A stretch of 64,000 nucleotides of DNA from Cuneatibacter sp. NSJ-177 (GCF_022867805.1 NZ_JALIFO010000006.1:1116001-1180000), one strand, 5' to 3'. Positions 25,838 to 34,777 are shown, numbered from the stretch's first letter. A program made the numbers and translations. Notes: generated by a model not told the origin, from the letters alone.

Positions 25838-26752
25838 ATGCTGTATCGACATTTTGGAGAACTGCTGTCCCAGGTAGAAAAAAACGAGAAAAAGAAAACC
25901 GTTGCGCTGGTTCGGGCGGAGGATGCGCACTCCCTGGAAGCAGTAGCGGAAGTGGTGCGGCAGGGATTGATGGATGCCGTCCTAATCGGCAATCGGGCTG
26001 CGATCCATGAGGCGGCCGAAGCGATCGGTTTTCCGGTGGAAGAGGGGCGTATCGTGGATGCCGAGGAGCCGCTTGCGGCGGCCGCTGCGGGCGTGAGGCT
26101 GGTGAAGGAGGGGAAAGCGGATTTCCTGATGAAAGGAAAGATGCAGACCTCGGAGATCTTAAAGCCGGTCGTAAATAAAGAGAACGGGCTTTCCCGCGGC
26201 GGCGTGATGTCCCATGTGGCTGTCAATGAGGTGCCTGCGTATCATAAGCTGCTGGTCACCACGGATGGAGGGATGCTTCCCTATCCGACCTTGGAGCAAA
26301 AGAAGAATCTGATTGAAAACGCGGTGGATGTTCTTCATCGCTTGGGGTACGAGAATCCCAAGGTCGGCGTCTTGGCCGCGGTGGAAAAGCCGAATCCGAA
26401 AATGCCGGAATCTATGGAAGCGGCGGCATTAAAGGAGATGAATCAAAAAGGAGAACTGACCGGCTGTATCGTGGAAGGTCCGATTTCCCTGGATTTGGCG
26501 TTGGTAAAAGAGCGGTCCGCGGTGAAAGGCTATGAGAGCCCCTGCGCCGGGGACGTGGACATTCTTCTGGTTCCGAATATTCACGCCGGAAACATCCTGG
26601 GCAAGACGCTGGTGGAGATGGCGCACTCCAAAATGGCGGGACTGATCGTCGGAGCCCAGTGCCCGATCGTGCTGACATCAAGGGGGTCTTCGGCGGAGGA
26701 AAAGCTGAATTCTCTGCTGCTGGCCAGTCTGGTGAGCGGGAAGGAGGATTAA
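25838..26752 (+). CDS. ptb: Phosphate butyryltransferase-type enzyme
   Basis: Start ATG 25838 is chosen from AAGGAGGAG just upstream; the frame's earlier ATG (25811) lies inside the preceding hairpin region. The 304-residue protein matches phosphate acetyl/butyryltransferases: KADFLMKGKMQTSEILKPV, SRGGVMSHVAV, TTDGGMLPYPTLEQKKNLIENAV (two blocks), and VPNIHAGNILGKTLVEMA. It exchanges CoA for phosphate on a short acyl group. Adjacency to buk (zero gap) points to butyryl or a branched or similar C4-C5 acyl rather than acetyl. Exact acyl chain is inference. Confidence 0.92.
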   Translation: MLYRHFGELLSQVEKNEKKKTVALVRAEDAHSLEAVAEVVRQGLMDAVLIGNRAAIHEAAEAIGFPVEEGRIVDAEEPLAAAAAGVRLVKEGKADFLMKGKMQTSEILKPVVNKENGLSRGGVMSHVAVNEVPAYHKLLVTTDGGMLPYPTLEQKKNLIENAVDVLHRLGYENPKVGVLAAVEKPNPKMPESMEAAALKEMNQKGELTGCIVEGPISLDLALVKERSAVKGYESPCAGDVDILLVPNIHAGNILGKTLVEMAHSKMAGLIVGAQCPIVLTSRGSSAEEKLNSLLLASLVSGKED

Positions 26753-27838
26753 ATGGAAAAAGAAAAATTATTGATTATCAATCCTGGTTCCACCTCGACG
26801 AAAATAGCTGTTTATGAAGGCGACCGGGAAACGTGGGTGGAAAGCATCAAGCACAGCCTGGACGATCTGAAAGGCTTTTCCTGCGTCTACGACCAGTTTG
26901 ACATGCGCAAGGAGCTGATCCGGCAGTGCCTGGCCCGCCATGGGGACACGCTGGATTCTCTGGAAGCCGTGGTATCCCGCGGAGGTAATATGGGCGCGGT
27001 GCAGGCCGGAGCCTATGAGGTCAACGACTACATGGTCGACTGCCTTCATTACCGCCCTGTCGATGAGCACGCCGCCAATATGGGGGCTGGGATCGCGCTG
27101 GATTTAGCCAGGGAGGCGGGCATCAAAGCCTATATCTACGACGCTCTGACCGTGGACGAAATGCTTCCGATCAATACCCTGACCGGTTTAAAAGGAGTGC
27201 GCCGTCCGGCCCGCGGGCATAACCTGAACACCCGCGCAGCAGCGCTAAAGCTGTGCCGGGACAGAGGCCTTCCCTATGAGAAAACCAATATCATCGTGGC
27301 CCATCTCGGCGGCGGCATTACCATCAATCTGCACAGCGGCGGGAAAATCGTCGATATCATCATGGACGAAGAAGGCCCTTTCTCGCCGGAGCGAGCCGGA
27401 GGGATGCCGGTCTATGCCATTGTGAAGATGGCATACAGTGGGGAGTACACCAAGGCGGAGCTGATGCGCTGTCTCCAGAGAAAAGGCGGCATGATCTCCT
27501 ACTTTAACACGGCAGATATGCGGGAGGTGGAGAAGATGATCGACGGCGGCAATGAGGAGGCGAAGCTGGTATTTGAAGCCATGGCTTTGGCTACGGCAAA
27601 AAATATCGCAAAGATCGCCCCCAGCGCCTGCGGTAAGGTGGATTATGTGGTTCTGACCGGCGGCCTGGCCTACTCCGAACGGTTTACCAGCCTGATTGAA
27701 AAGAGTGCCGGATTTATCGCTCCTTTTGCCGTCCTGGCCGGAGAGAATGAGATGAAATCCCTGGCGGAAGGGATTCTTCGTGTCCTCCGGGGAGAAGAGA
27801 CGGCGAAGCTCTTAACGCCGAACGGCACCGTTTGCTGA
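26753..27838 (+). CDS. buk: Butyrate kinase-type acyl kinase
   Basis: The 361-residue ASKHA-fold kinase begins LLIINPGSTSTKIAVYEGD and has VSRGGNMGAV, RPARGHNLNTRAAA, IVAHLGGGITINLHSGGKI and VVLTGGLAYSERF, all standard for butyrate kinases. It makes ATP from ADP and an acyl phosphate, giving substrate-level phosphorylation. The ATG follows the ptb stop directly, so translation is coupled. Together with the genes from 23167 it completes alcohol-aldehyde-acyl-CoA-acyl phosphate-acid. Confidence 0.95.
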   Translation: MEKEKLLIINPGSTSTKIAVYEGDRETWVESIKHSLDDLKGFSCVYDQFDMRKELIRQCLARHGDTLDSLEAVVSRGGNMGAVQAGAYEVNDYMVDCLHYRPVDEHAANMGAGIALDLAREAGIKAYIYDALTVDEMLPINTLTGLKGVRRPARGHNLNTRAAALKLCRDRGLPYEKTNIIVAHLGGGITINLHSGGKIVDIIMDEEGPFSPERAGGMPVYAIVKMAYSGEYTKAELMRCLQRKGGMISYFNTADMREVEKMIDGGNEEAKLVFEAMALATAKNIAKIAPSACGKVDYVVLTGGLAYSERFTSLIEKSAGFIAPFAVLAGENEMKSLAEGILRVLRGEETAKLLTPNGTVC

Positions 27839-27848
27839 GGGCGTCGGG

Positions 27849-29045
27849 ATGGATACGAAAAAGAGATGGAGCTATCTGGCGGCGGGAACCGTGATGCTGG
27901 TCTTTTTGGGCTTGATTTATGCCTGGTCGATTTTTAAGGCTCCCTTTAATGCGGTCTATGCGGATTGGACGTTTTCCCAACTATCCCTGACCTTTACCAT
28001 TTCCATGATCTTTTTCTGCCTGGGCGGCTTTTTGGCAGGAATCTTGTTAAAACGTTTAAAGCCGGCTTTGGTGCTGCGGGCGGCGGCCGTACTTTTGTTT
28101 GCGGGCTTTTTCGGCGTTTCACGTCTGAATCCGGAGGAACCAGAAAAAAGCTTGTACCTGCTCTACCTCCTCTACGGAGTATTTTGCGGCGGCGGGGTGG
28201 GAATCGGTTACAATACGATCATCAGTACGGTTAACAAATGGTTTGCCGACCGGGCGGGAACTGCTTCCGGCGTCATGATGATGGGATTCGGGCTGGGCGG
28301 GATTATCCTGGGAAGCGCGGTCAGTGCTTTCATCGGGCAGATTGGTCTGTTCTCTACGTTCGCTGCGCTGGCCGCCGGCATTGCGGTGATCCTTATTGCC
28401 GGAGCATTTTTTATGAAAATCCCGGAATCGCCTGCGGAGGGGAAGGCTGCGGGCAGCGAGATGACAGGGAAGAATTTCACTGCGCCGCAGATGCTTCGGA
28501 CTCCGTCATTTTGGCTGTTTATGCTTTGGGCGGTTCTCTTGAATTCCGCGGGTCTGCTGGTGATCAACAGCGCGGCATCCATCGCCGTGGCTTTTGGCGC
28601 CCCGGCTGTGCTGGGGCTGGTGGTTTCCGTGTGCAACGGTGGCGGCCGGGTTTTGATGGGGGCGTTTTTCGACCGGTTCGGTCGGACGCCTTCGATGCTG
28701 TTGAACGTAATCTTTACCTTCTCTGCAGGCGCCTGCCTGCTGATGGGCGCGAAGGCTCTGGGCGCAGCTTTGATCTTTGTGGGTCTCATGCTGGCCGGTG
28801 TGGGATACGGCGGAACACCGACTCTGACTTCTGCCTTCATCCACAGCGAATATGGCCCCCAATATTATCCAGTCAATTTTAGCCTTGGAAATTTTTCTTT
28901 GATTCCGGCCGCTTTGCTGGGCCCGATGATTTCCAGCGCTTTGATCGAAGGTTCCGGCGGCGCTTATGACAGCACATTTTTGATGATTGTCGTTCTGGCC
29001 TGTGCGGCCTTTGCGGTAAGGCTTTTGCTGAACCATTGCAAATGA
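27849..29045 (+). CDS. OFA-type MFS transporter
   Basis: A 398-residue, 12-helix major facilitator protein. The N-terminal phrase VFLGLIYAWSIFKAPF and the internal GIGYNTIISTVNKWFADRAGTASGVMMMGFG (two blocks) are typical of the oxalate:formate antiporter (OFA) family, which moves mono- and dicarboxylates. It sits 10 nt after buk, so it probably exports the acid product or imports the acid substrate of this operon. No oxalate-metabolising gene is present, so oxalate itself is unlikely. A multi-branched hairpin with T-tract follows. Confidence 0.88.
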   Translation: MDTKKRWSYLAAGTVMLVFLGLIYAWSIFKAPFNAVYADWTFSQLSLTFTISMIFFCLGGFLAGILLKRLKPALVLRAAAVLLFAGFFGVSRLNPEEPEKSLYLLYLLYGVFCGGGVGIGYNTIISTVNKWFADRAGTASGVMMMGFGLGGIILGSAVSAFIGQIGLFSTFAALAAGIAVILIAGAFFMKIPESPAEGKAAGSEMTGKNFTAPQMLRTPSFWLFMLWAVLLNSAGLLVINSAASIAVAFGAPAVLGLVVSVCNGGGRVLMGAFFDRFGRTPSMLLNVIFTFSAGACLLMGAKALGAALIFVGLMLAGVGYGGTPTLTSAFIHSEYGPQYYPVNFSLGNFSLIPAALLGPMISSALIEGSGGAYDSTFLMIVVLACAAFAVRLLLNHCK

Positions 29046-29048
29046 GGG

Positions 29049-29141
29049 GATGCCGCACGCTGCGCATACCACGGCAGCCGGCGTTTGTCTGTGAAGAGGG
29101 CGTTTCCTGCCGGGGAAAGCGCACCGGGCGGCATCTTTTTT
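29049..29141 (+). terminator. Large branched hairpin terminator
   Basis: Outer arms GATGCCGC (29049-29056) and GCGGCATC (29128-29135) enclose a second pair CGGCAG / CTGCCG; six T's follow. It separates the ADH-Buk-MFS operon from the radical SAM operon. Confidence 0.55.
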
Positions 29142-29178
29142 GTGAATAAAAAATGTCTAAAAAATAAAAAACTGAATG

Positions 29179-29207
29179 TTGACAATAAAGTAACAAAGTT
29201 CTATAAT
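29179..29207 (+). promoter_or_regulatory. Consensus sigma-A promoter of the radical SAM operon
   Basis: TTGACA (29179-29184), 17-nt spacer, TATAAT (29202-29207): twelve of twelve consensus bases. Such a promoter needs a repressor to be controllable, and the palindrome at 29207 overlaps its start region. Confidence 0.9.
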
Positions 29208-29219
29208 TTACAATGTAAA
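29207..29219. promoter_or_regulatory. Palindromic operator TTTACAATGTAAA (copy 2)
   Basis: Identical 13-mer to the copy at 22899. It begins at the last base of the -10 box and covers the transcription start, a classical repressor position. Confidence 0.75.
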
Positions 29220-29257
29220 TATATATAAATATCGAACAGGATGAAAGGGGTAGTCAC

Positions 29258-30649
29258 ATGGAACCAAGTATTTTATCGCAAACGCAAAGTATTTGTCCGG
29301 TTTGCAGAAAACGAATCCCGGCCAGATATCGGAAAGAGGGTTCCAAGGTCTATTTCGAGAAGGAGTGTAAGGAGCATGGGGATTTTCGGACTCTTTTCTG
29401 GAGAGACGCCCAGCTGTTCGAGGAATGGCCGGCGCTGTCTGTTCATGCGGATCAGGTGAAAGGGAAGCCTGCGAGACGGGGATGTCCTTATGACTGCGGC
29501 CTGTGCGAAGAACACGAAGGCGCCTCCTGTACGGCGGTTCTGGAGGTTACATTCCGCTGCAACATGAATTGCCCGATCTGTTTTGCCGACACCGGAAAAA
29601 TCAATCAATGGGAACCGGATCAGGCAGGGGTCCGACGGATGCTGGAGGCAGTATGGAAAACCAGCGGAAACTGCTCCATCCAATTTTCCGGCGGCGAACC
29701 GACGGTGCGGGAAGATCTGGAAGATCTGCTCCGGATGGGCAAGGAGATGGGATTTTCCCACATCCAGGTCAACACCAATGGCCTGAAACTGTCCCAGGAC
29801 CCGGACTATGCGGCCCGGCTAAAAAATGCGGGAGCTGATTTGATTTATCTGCAGTTTGACGGCACGGACGATGCCGTCTATCAGGCGATCCGGGGCCGGG
29901 ATCTGTTTGAAGTGAAATGCCGCGCCATCGAGCACTGTGCGAAAGCAGGCTTGGGAGTACTCCTGGTTCCTGTGGTGACGCCAGGGGTCAATGACGGGAA
30001 GCTGGGAGAAATCGTGGATTTTGCCAAGAAACATATGCCGGCGGTAAAAGGGATTCATTTTCAGCCGGTCAGCTACTTTGGCCGTTTCCCAGACCAGTGT
30101 CCGCCGGATGAAGCGCGGATGGGGCTGGGGGATCTGATGCAGGAACTAGAACGGCAGACCGGCGGAGAGATGCGGCTTTCCGACATGGTGTCCCGGAAAC
30201 GTTCCGATTCTCATTGTTCGTTCAGCAGTGTATACTATCTGGACGAGGAAGGACAACTCCGCGCGATCACCAAAGAGAACCGGAGGGAGGATGCCCCTTG
30301 TGAGCCGGGAACCAATTTCCCGGAAAAGGCCAATCAGTTCACCAACGAGTATTGGCGGATGCCGAAAGAGCAAGGAAAATCTCGTTCCCGGACTGCGATG
30401 GGAGCATTCCTGCGCCGTTTAAGGGAATATACGCTGTCTGTAACCGGGATGGGATTCCAGGATGTCTGGAATGTGGATCTGGCAAGGCTGCGGGGGTGCT
30501 GCGTCCATGTGGTGACCCCGGACGGGAATCTGACGCCGCTGTGCGCCTTTCATTTGACGGACGCAAAGGGCGGCCATCTTTACCAGGTGGATTTGGATGG
30601 AAGGCTGGTCTGTTTACAGGAGGAAAAGGACTGCGGTGAGTGTGAATGA
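29258..30649 (+). CDS. COG1964-type radical SAM enzyme, copy 1
   Basis: The 463-residue protein has an N-terminal cysteine-rich module (C13, C16, C37, then C76, C80, C83, C91) followed by the radical SAM CX3CX2C motif at C101, C105, C108 (RCNMNCPICF). The SAM-contacting GGEP follows at 145-148. The layout 'SICPVC ... CKEHG ... CGLCEEH' is that of COG1964, whose studied members include archaeal tetraether lipid synthase (Tes) and the MJ0619 pterin-methylation candidate. It cleaves SAM to a 5'-deoxyadenosyl radical; the substrate is unknown. It heads an operon behind a consensus promoter and overlaps copy 2. Confidence 0.88.
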   Translation: MEPSILSQTQSICPVCRKRIPARYRKEGSKVYFEKECKEHGDFRTLFWRDAQLFEEWPALSVHADQVKGKPARRGCPYDCGLCEEHEGASCTAVLEVTFRCNMNCPICFADTGKINQWEPDQAGVRRMLEAVWKTSGNCSIQFSGGEPTVREDLEDLLRMGKEMGFSHIQVNTNGLKLSQDPDYAARLKNAGADLIYLQFDGTDDAVYQAIRGRDLFEVKCRAIEHCAKAGLGVLLVPVVTPGVNDGKLGEIVDFAKKHMPAVKGIHFQPVSYFGRFPDQCPPDEARMGLGDLMQELERQTGGEMRLSDMVSRKRSDSHCSFSSVYYLDEEGQLRAITKENRREDAPCEPGTNFPEKANQFTNEYWRMPKEQGKSRSRTAMGAFLRRLREYTLSVTGMGFQDVWNVDLARLRGCCVHVVTPDGNLTPLCAFHLTDAKGGHLYQVDLDGRLVCLQEEKDCGECE

Positions 30650-31901
30650 GTTATATCGGACAAAAAGTGTCTGCCCGGTCTGTCTGAGCGTGCTGGATGC
30701 CTCTGTAACGGAGCGGGACGGGGCTGTCTATCTGAGCAAAGAATGCAAAGAGCACGGTTCTTTTCAGACGGTGATTTGGAGAGACAGCGGGGATTCCTAT
30801 CTGGAATGGCTGCGGTACGGCGGATGGAATCCGGAAGAAGATCTCGGTGCGGTGGCCGGTTGTCCGGATCACTGCGGAAGCTGTATGGGTCACCGGCAGG
30901 AAGTCTGTTCGGCTGCTGTGATGGTCACCAATCGCTGTAATTCCGCGTGTCCAGTCTGTTTTACGGTGGGGAAGGAGGCTCGTTTTGAGCCGAGCCTGGA
31001 GGAGCTGACCGGACAGCTTTTGTTTTACCGGAAGGCCGGGGGAGAAAATTTCCCACTGGAACTTTGCGGCGGAGAACCGATGGTCCGCGATGATCTTCCC
31101 CAGATCGCAGCGAAGGCCAGGGAATTGGGATTTTCCTATATCCAGGTAAATACCAATGGAATCCGGGCGGCCTCGGACCCGGATTATCTGAAACACTTAA
31201 AAGAGGCGGGTGTCACCACATTGTATCTGGGACTGGACGGCGTCACGAGCGGCCCCTATCTGAAAAAGTATGGGAAGGATATCTTCCCGCTGAAAATAAA
31301 AGCGCTGGAAAACAGCGCTGCGGCCGGTTTGGCAGTGGTGCTGGTGCCCTGTGTGATCCCTGGCTCCAATGAGAAGGAGCTCGGCGCGATTATCCGGCTG
31401 GCCAAGGAGTTTATGCCCACGGTCAGAGGCGTGTATTTTCAGCCGGTCAGCTATTTTGGAACGTATCCAAAGCCGCCGGAAGATTCGGACCGGATCACGA
31501 TCCCGGAAGTCCTGCGTCTTTTAGAGGAACAGACCGGGGGAGAGGTGCGGCGGGAGCATTTCCTGCCGGGAAACTGCGAGCATCCCCAGTGCAGCTTCGG
31601 GGCGTATTACATGGAAGGCAAAGGCGGGCGCCTACACGCGGTAACCCGGTATCAGGCTCTTCCGAAGAGGGCGCAGGCCTCCGCCCACGTCCGGGAAGTC
31701 ACCAGGAAAAATTGGACGCCGGGCAAAAACCGTCATCTGACCATCGGCGGCATGGCATTTCAGGATGCGTGGAACCTAGATCTGGCCAGGCTGTCCCGAT
31801 GCACGGTGCAGATCGTTGGAAGGGACGGCCGCCTGATTCCCCTGTGTGCGAAATATTTGACCAACTGCCAGGGAGAAAAGCTTTATCCCGGCATCAGCTA
31901 A
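30636..31901 (+). CDS. COG1964-type radical SAM enzyme, copy 2
   Basis: I start at GTG 30636 (AAAGGA five bases upstream) rather than ATG 30597. This start puts C13, C16, C37, C76, C80, C83, C91 and the radical motif C101/C105/C108 (RCNSACPVCF) at exactly the same residue numbers as in copy 1. The 421-residue protein also keeps GGEP, VNTNGIRAASDPDYL and GMAFQDAWNLDLARLSRC. The pair is a tandem duplication that has diverged, so the copies probably act in sequence or as a heterodimer on a related substrate. It overlaps copy 1 by 14 nt. Confidence 0.87.
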   Translation: MSVNELYRTKSVCPVCLSVLDASVTERDGAVYLSKECKEHGSFQTVIWRDSGDSYLEWLRYGGWNPEEDLGAVAGCPDHCGSCMGHRQEVCSAAVMVTNRCNSACPVCFTVGKEARFEPSLEELTGQLLFYRKAGGENFPLELCGGEPMVRDDLPQIAAKARELGFSYIQVNTNGIRAASDPDYLKHLKEAGVTTLYLGLDGVTSGPYLKKYGKDIFPLKIKALENSAAAGLAVVLVPCVIPGSNEKELGAIIRLAKEFMPTVRGVYFQPVSYFGTYPKPPEDSDRITIPEVLRLLEEQTGGEVRREHFLPGNCEHPQCSFGAYYMEGKGGRLHAVTRYQALPKRAQASAHVREVTRKNWTPGKNRHLTIGGMAFQDAWNLDLARLSRCTVQIVGRDGRLIPLCAKYLTNCQGEKLYPGIS

Positions 31902-31914
31902 AGGAGGTGTTGCT

Positions 31915-33297
31915 ATGGCCATTACCATGGAGGAAGGCGTATTTGAGCTGTGCAAAAACGCCATGGAGAAGGATAAGGGGTTTTTGCGCGCCAACCCCGG
32001 CGTGCCGGCCGGAGAGATGAATGAAGAGATCTTTTCCCGCTACCGCCTGTACCGGCTGCAGGAAACCGTGCGCTACGCCTATGAGAAAAGCCGTTTTTAC
32101 CGGCGGAAAATGGAGGAAGGCGGAATCCGGCCGGAGGATATCAAAAGCCTGGAAGACCTGAAACGTCTTCCCTTGACCGAGCCGTCGGACTTGGCGGCGA
32201 AGAGCTATCAGTTCCTCTGCATCTCCCAGGGGGCTGTGGAAAAGCCGGTGACTTACGTCAGCTCCGGCACTGTCGGCCCCAGCAAGCACCTGTTCTTTTC
32301 CCCGGCGGACGTGGAGGCAGTGATTGAGTTTATCCGGGTGGGGATGAAAGTGATCTCTGAGCCGGGGGAGGTGCTCCAGATCTTGATGCCGAGCGGTTCG
32401 GTACGCGGACAGGCGGAGCTGGTAACGGAGGCGGCGGCCCGGATGGGTGTGCGCGCCATTACCACAGGGATATTTTGTTCAAGCGAGGAGCAGATCGAAG
32501 CGACCAGAAATCATAAATGCACGGTCTGGTTCGGCAGTACCCATATGATTTACCGGATCACAAAGGAAATGGAACGAAAATACGATCTGAGGAGTCTGGG
32601 TGTCCGGACCATGTTCCTGACCATCGGATATCTCTCCGATACCATGAGATCCTACATAGAAAATGCCTGGAACTGCCGGGTGATCAATCATTATGGCCTG
32701 ACGGAGGCTGGTTTTGGTATGGCCATCGAATGCGCAGAAGAACCGGTTTATCACTATAATGAATTCGGGATCATTGCCGAGGTGATCAACAAAGAGACCG
32801 GAGAACCGGCAGCCGATGGGGAGGAGGGAGAGTTGGTCTTCACCACTCTGGGTAGAGAGGCGATGCCCCTGATCCGCTACCGGTCCCATGATATTGCGCG
32901 GATGTGGCGGGCTCCAGCTGCATGCGGCTGCTGCCTCGGTTCCATCAGTCCGGTAAAAAGACGCCGGGAAGCGTGTGTGACCCTGGCCAACGGCAGCGAG
33001 ATCTATCCGTCCCTGTTCGACGATACCGTCTATGCCTTCCCTCAGATTGTGGACTATGATGTGTTCCACAAAAAAGAAGAAGACAAAGAACGAGTTCGCT
33101 TCGCCGTTGAACCGGTGGAGGGTTTGACTGCGGAGGAGACGTTACGGCTAAAGGAAGAACTGTCGAAGCCGCTTTCCGTCCAGCCGGCGTTTGCCCAAGG
33201 AGCGGATTTGGAAATCGTTGTTTTGGAGGCGGGAGCGCTGCGCCAGGGAGCCGTCTTTAAAAAGCTGATTCGTCCGATTTCGGAGGCGAAAGAATGA
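31915..33297 (+). CDS. AMP-forming acyl-CoA ligase, phenylacetate-CoA-ligase-like (DVU_1553-like)
   Basis: The 460-residue protein is of the PaaK-like ANL class: YVSSGTVGPSKH (114-125) is the ATP-binding loop, NHYGLTEAGFGMAIEC the adenylate motif, and GEEGELVFTTLGREAMPLIRYRSHD (two blocks) the A8 region. It should activate a carboxylate as acyl-AMP and acyl-CoA. From memory, a ligase of this type (DVU_1553 family) clusters in Desulfovibrio with a methyltransferase (DVU_1556) and a redox protein (DVU_1557), which also appear here at 35211-36150. An aromatic acid is a guess from the family. AAAGGAGG precedes ATG 31915. Confidence 0.85.
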   Translation: MAITMEEGVFELCKNAMEKDKGFLRANPGVPAGEMNEEIFSRYRLYRLQETVRYAYEKSRFYRRKMEEGGIRPEDIKSLEDLKRLPLTEPSDLAAKSYQFLCISQGAVEKPVTYVSSGTVGPSKHLFFSPADVEAVIEFIRVGMKVISEPGEVLQILMPSGSVRGQAELVTEAAARMGVRAITTGIFCSSEEQIEATRNHKCTVWFGSTHMIYRITKEMERKYDLRSLGVRTMFLTIGYLSDTMRSYIENAWNCRVINHYGLTEAGFGMAIECAEEPVYHYNEFGIIAEVINKETGEPAADGEEGELVFTTLGREAMPLIRYRSHDIARMWRAPAACGCCLGSISPVKRRREACVTLANGSEIYPSLFDDTVYAFPQIVDYDVFHKKEEDKERVRFAVEPVEGLTAEETLRLKEELSKPLSVQPAFAQGADLEIVVLEAGALRQGAVFKKLIRPISEAKE

Positions 33298-33896
33298 AAA
33301 TAACCTGCACCTTAAAGAAAAACGAAGAAGCATACCCGTACTTTTTGGAGGAATTCACCCATTCCGCCGATTCCGACCCGGTCCGGTTGGCGATGGCTTT
33401 GATGGATAACGAAGCGGTTCGGATTCATGGGCCGGAGCATCATTTTTTGACGTCGGGGGCGTTGATTGCCGCCTGCTGTGAGGCGGAGGGGCGCAGCGAA
33501 GAAAAACGCCGTTCTCTTTTGGATAAGGCGTTGGTCCGGGCGAAGGGCATTCCCATGGGAATCTGCGGTTTTTCCGGGGTGTGCGGCGCGGTCCTGGCAG
33601 CAGGAAATGCGGTGAGCCTTCTCTATCAGATCAACTCGTTCAGTGGAGAACCGCTGCTAAGACTTAGCAGGATCACGGCGGCCTGCCAGGAAGAAATGGC
33701 GAAATCCCCAGGCCCCAGGTGCTGCAAGCGGGCAATCCTCGGCGTGCTGTGGGCGGCTTCCCGTGGAATGCGGGAGGAGTTTGGCTGTCTGCTTCCGGAG
33801 GGAACGCCGCCGGTCTGCCGTTACTACCGGCAGAATACCGGTTGTCTTGGCAAGCAGTGCCGGTTTCATCCGGCTGGAGAAAGGAGGATGGATTGA
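33294..33896 (+). CDS. DUF5714-type cysteine-rich protein
   Basis: The 200-residue protein matches what I know as DUF5714: VRIHGPEHHFLTSGALIAA, GICGFSGVCGAVLAAG, PGPRCCKRAILG and a C-terminal VCRYYRQNTGCLGKQCRFH. The paired HH and many conserved cysteines suggest a metal or iron-sulfur site, but no function is established. ATG 33294 overlaps the ligase stop (ATGA) and its own stop overlaps the next gene, so the three are translationally coupled. The next gene encodes a longer paralogue. Confidence 0.75.
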   Translation: MKITCTLKKNEEAYPYFLEEFTHSADSDPVRLAMALMDNEAVRIHGPEHHFLTSGALIAACCEAEGRSEEKRRSLLDKALVRAKGIPMGICGFSGVCGAVLAAGNAVSLLYQINSFSGEPLLRLSRITAACQEEMAKSPGPRCCKRAILGVLWAASRGMREEFGCLLPEGTPPVCRYYRQNTGCLGKQCRFHPAGERRMD

Positions 33897-34777
33897 TGGA
33901 TATCTGGGACAGGATCAAAGAATACTGTCTGGAGCGCCTGCGCCAAAGGGAGGGGCTGGAACCGTATTCCCTTGGCACGGAATTGATGGCGGAGGCGGAA
34001 TGCCCGATGCACTCTCCGGTTCATCACTTTCTTGTGCCCGCGGTTCTTTTGACCGCCTATGCGGGGGAGCAGGAAAAAACGGAGAGCTGGCTTTCCGAAG
34101 CGCTTTTGACTGCGGAAAAAAGGGCAAAAGAGGTTCCCGGAGGCGCCTGCGGTTATCAGGGCTGCTGCGGAGCCGCCGTCGGCATCGGGATTTTCGGAAG
34201 TATTGCGCTTTCCGTCACCCCTCATTCGGAGGAAGAGTGGGGAGTGCTGCAGCTGGCCGTGGGAAATGGTTTGATCCGGATGGGAGAGATCGGCGGTCCC
34301 AGGTGCTGCAAACGGAATACGTTTCTCGCCCTGGAACAGGGAGTCATTTTTGCAAAAGAACGTCTGGGGTCTTTCCTTGCCTGGCCGGAGAAGGCGGTAT
34401 GCCGAAATTCCCATCGGAACGCTGAATGTCTGCGGGCGCGCTGCCCTTTTGATCCGGCGCAAACGGAAACATATTTCCAGCATCGGCTGGAAGTTCGGGT
34501 TCCGGACCGGGTGATTCCGATTCAAAATCCAGCGGTCACCTGCGAATGCCAGATCATCGGGATTGATCTGGCGGCAAAAGACTCCTTCTTGTTCTGGGAA
34601 AAGGATGAAGGGGAGATGGTGAAAAAAGGAGAGCTGCTCTGTCAGGCCGGTATGGATCTACAGGTTTTTGAGCTGTTTTCTCCCGGAGACGGAATTCTTC
34701 AGCAGGTGATGCCGGACGGGGCGATGTTTCACGCCGGGGATTTGCTGGGATATCTCCTTGACCCTCCCGGCAAATAA
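33896..34777 (+). CDS. DUF5714 protein fused to a biotinyl/lipoyl-like domain
   Basis: I start at ATG 33896, one base into the previous stop codon and behind GAAAGGAGG; a longer frame to 33719 only overlaps the upstream gene. Residues 1-200 repeat the DUF5714 motifs (HSPVHHFLVPAVLLTA, GACGYQGCCGAAVG, GGPRCCKRN, CLRARCPFDP). Residues ~210-293 look like a biotinyl/lipoyl hammerhead (GEMVKKGELLCQ ... ELFSPGDGILQQV ... GDLLGYL). The usual lysine in the AMKM turn is replaced by Asp (GMDLQ), so covalent cofactor attachment is unlikely. Function unknown; the domain may be structural. Confidence 0.7.
   Translation: MDIWDRIKEYCLERLRQREGLEPYSLGTELMAEAECPMHSPVHHFLVPAVLLTAYAGEQEKTESWLSEALLTAEKRAKEVPGGACGYQGCCGAAVGIGIFGSIALSVTPHSEEEWGVLQLAVGNGLIRMGEIGGPRCCKRNTFLALEQGVIFAKERLGSFLAWPEKAVCRNSHRNAECLRARCPFDPAQTETYFQHRLEVRVPDRVIPIQNPAVTCECQIIGIDLAAKDSFLFWEKDEGEMVKKGELLCQAGMDLQVFELFSPGDGILQQVMPDGAMFHAGDLLGYLLDPPGK

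Noticed and set aside
27849-29045. Reading the OFA-type carrier as an oxalate:formate antiporter
   Set aside because: No formyl-CoA transferase or oxalyl-CoA decarboxylase gene in the window; the OFA family is broad.
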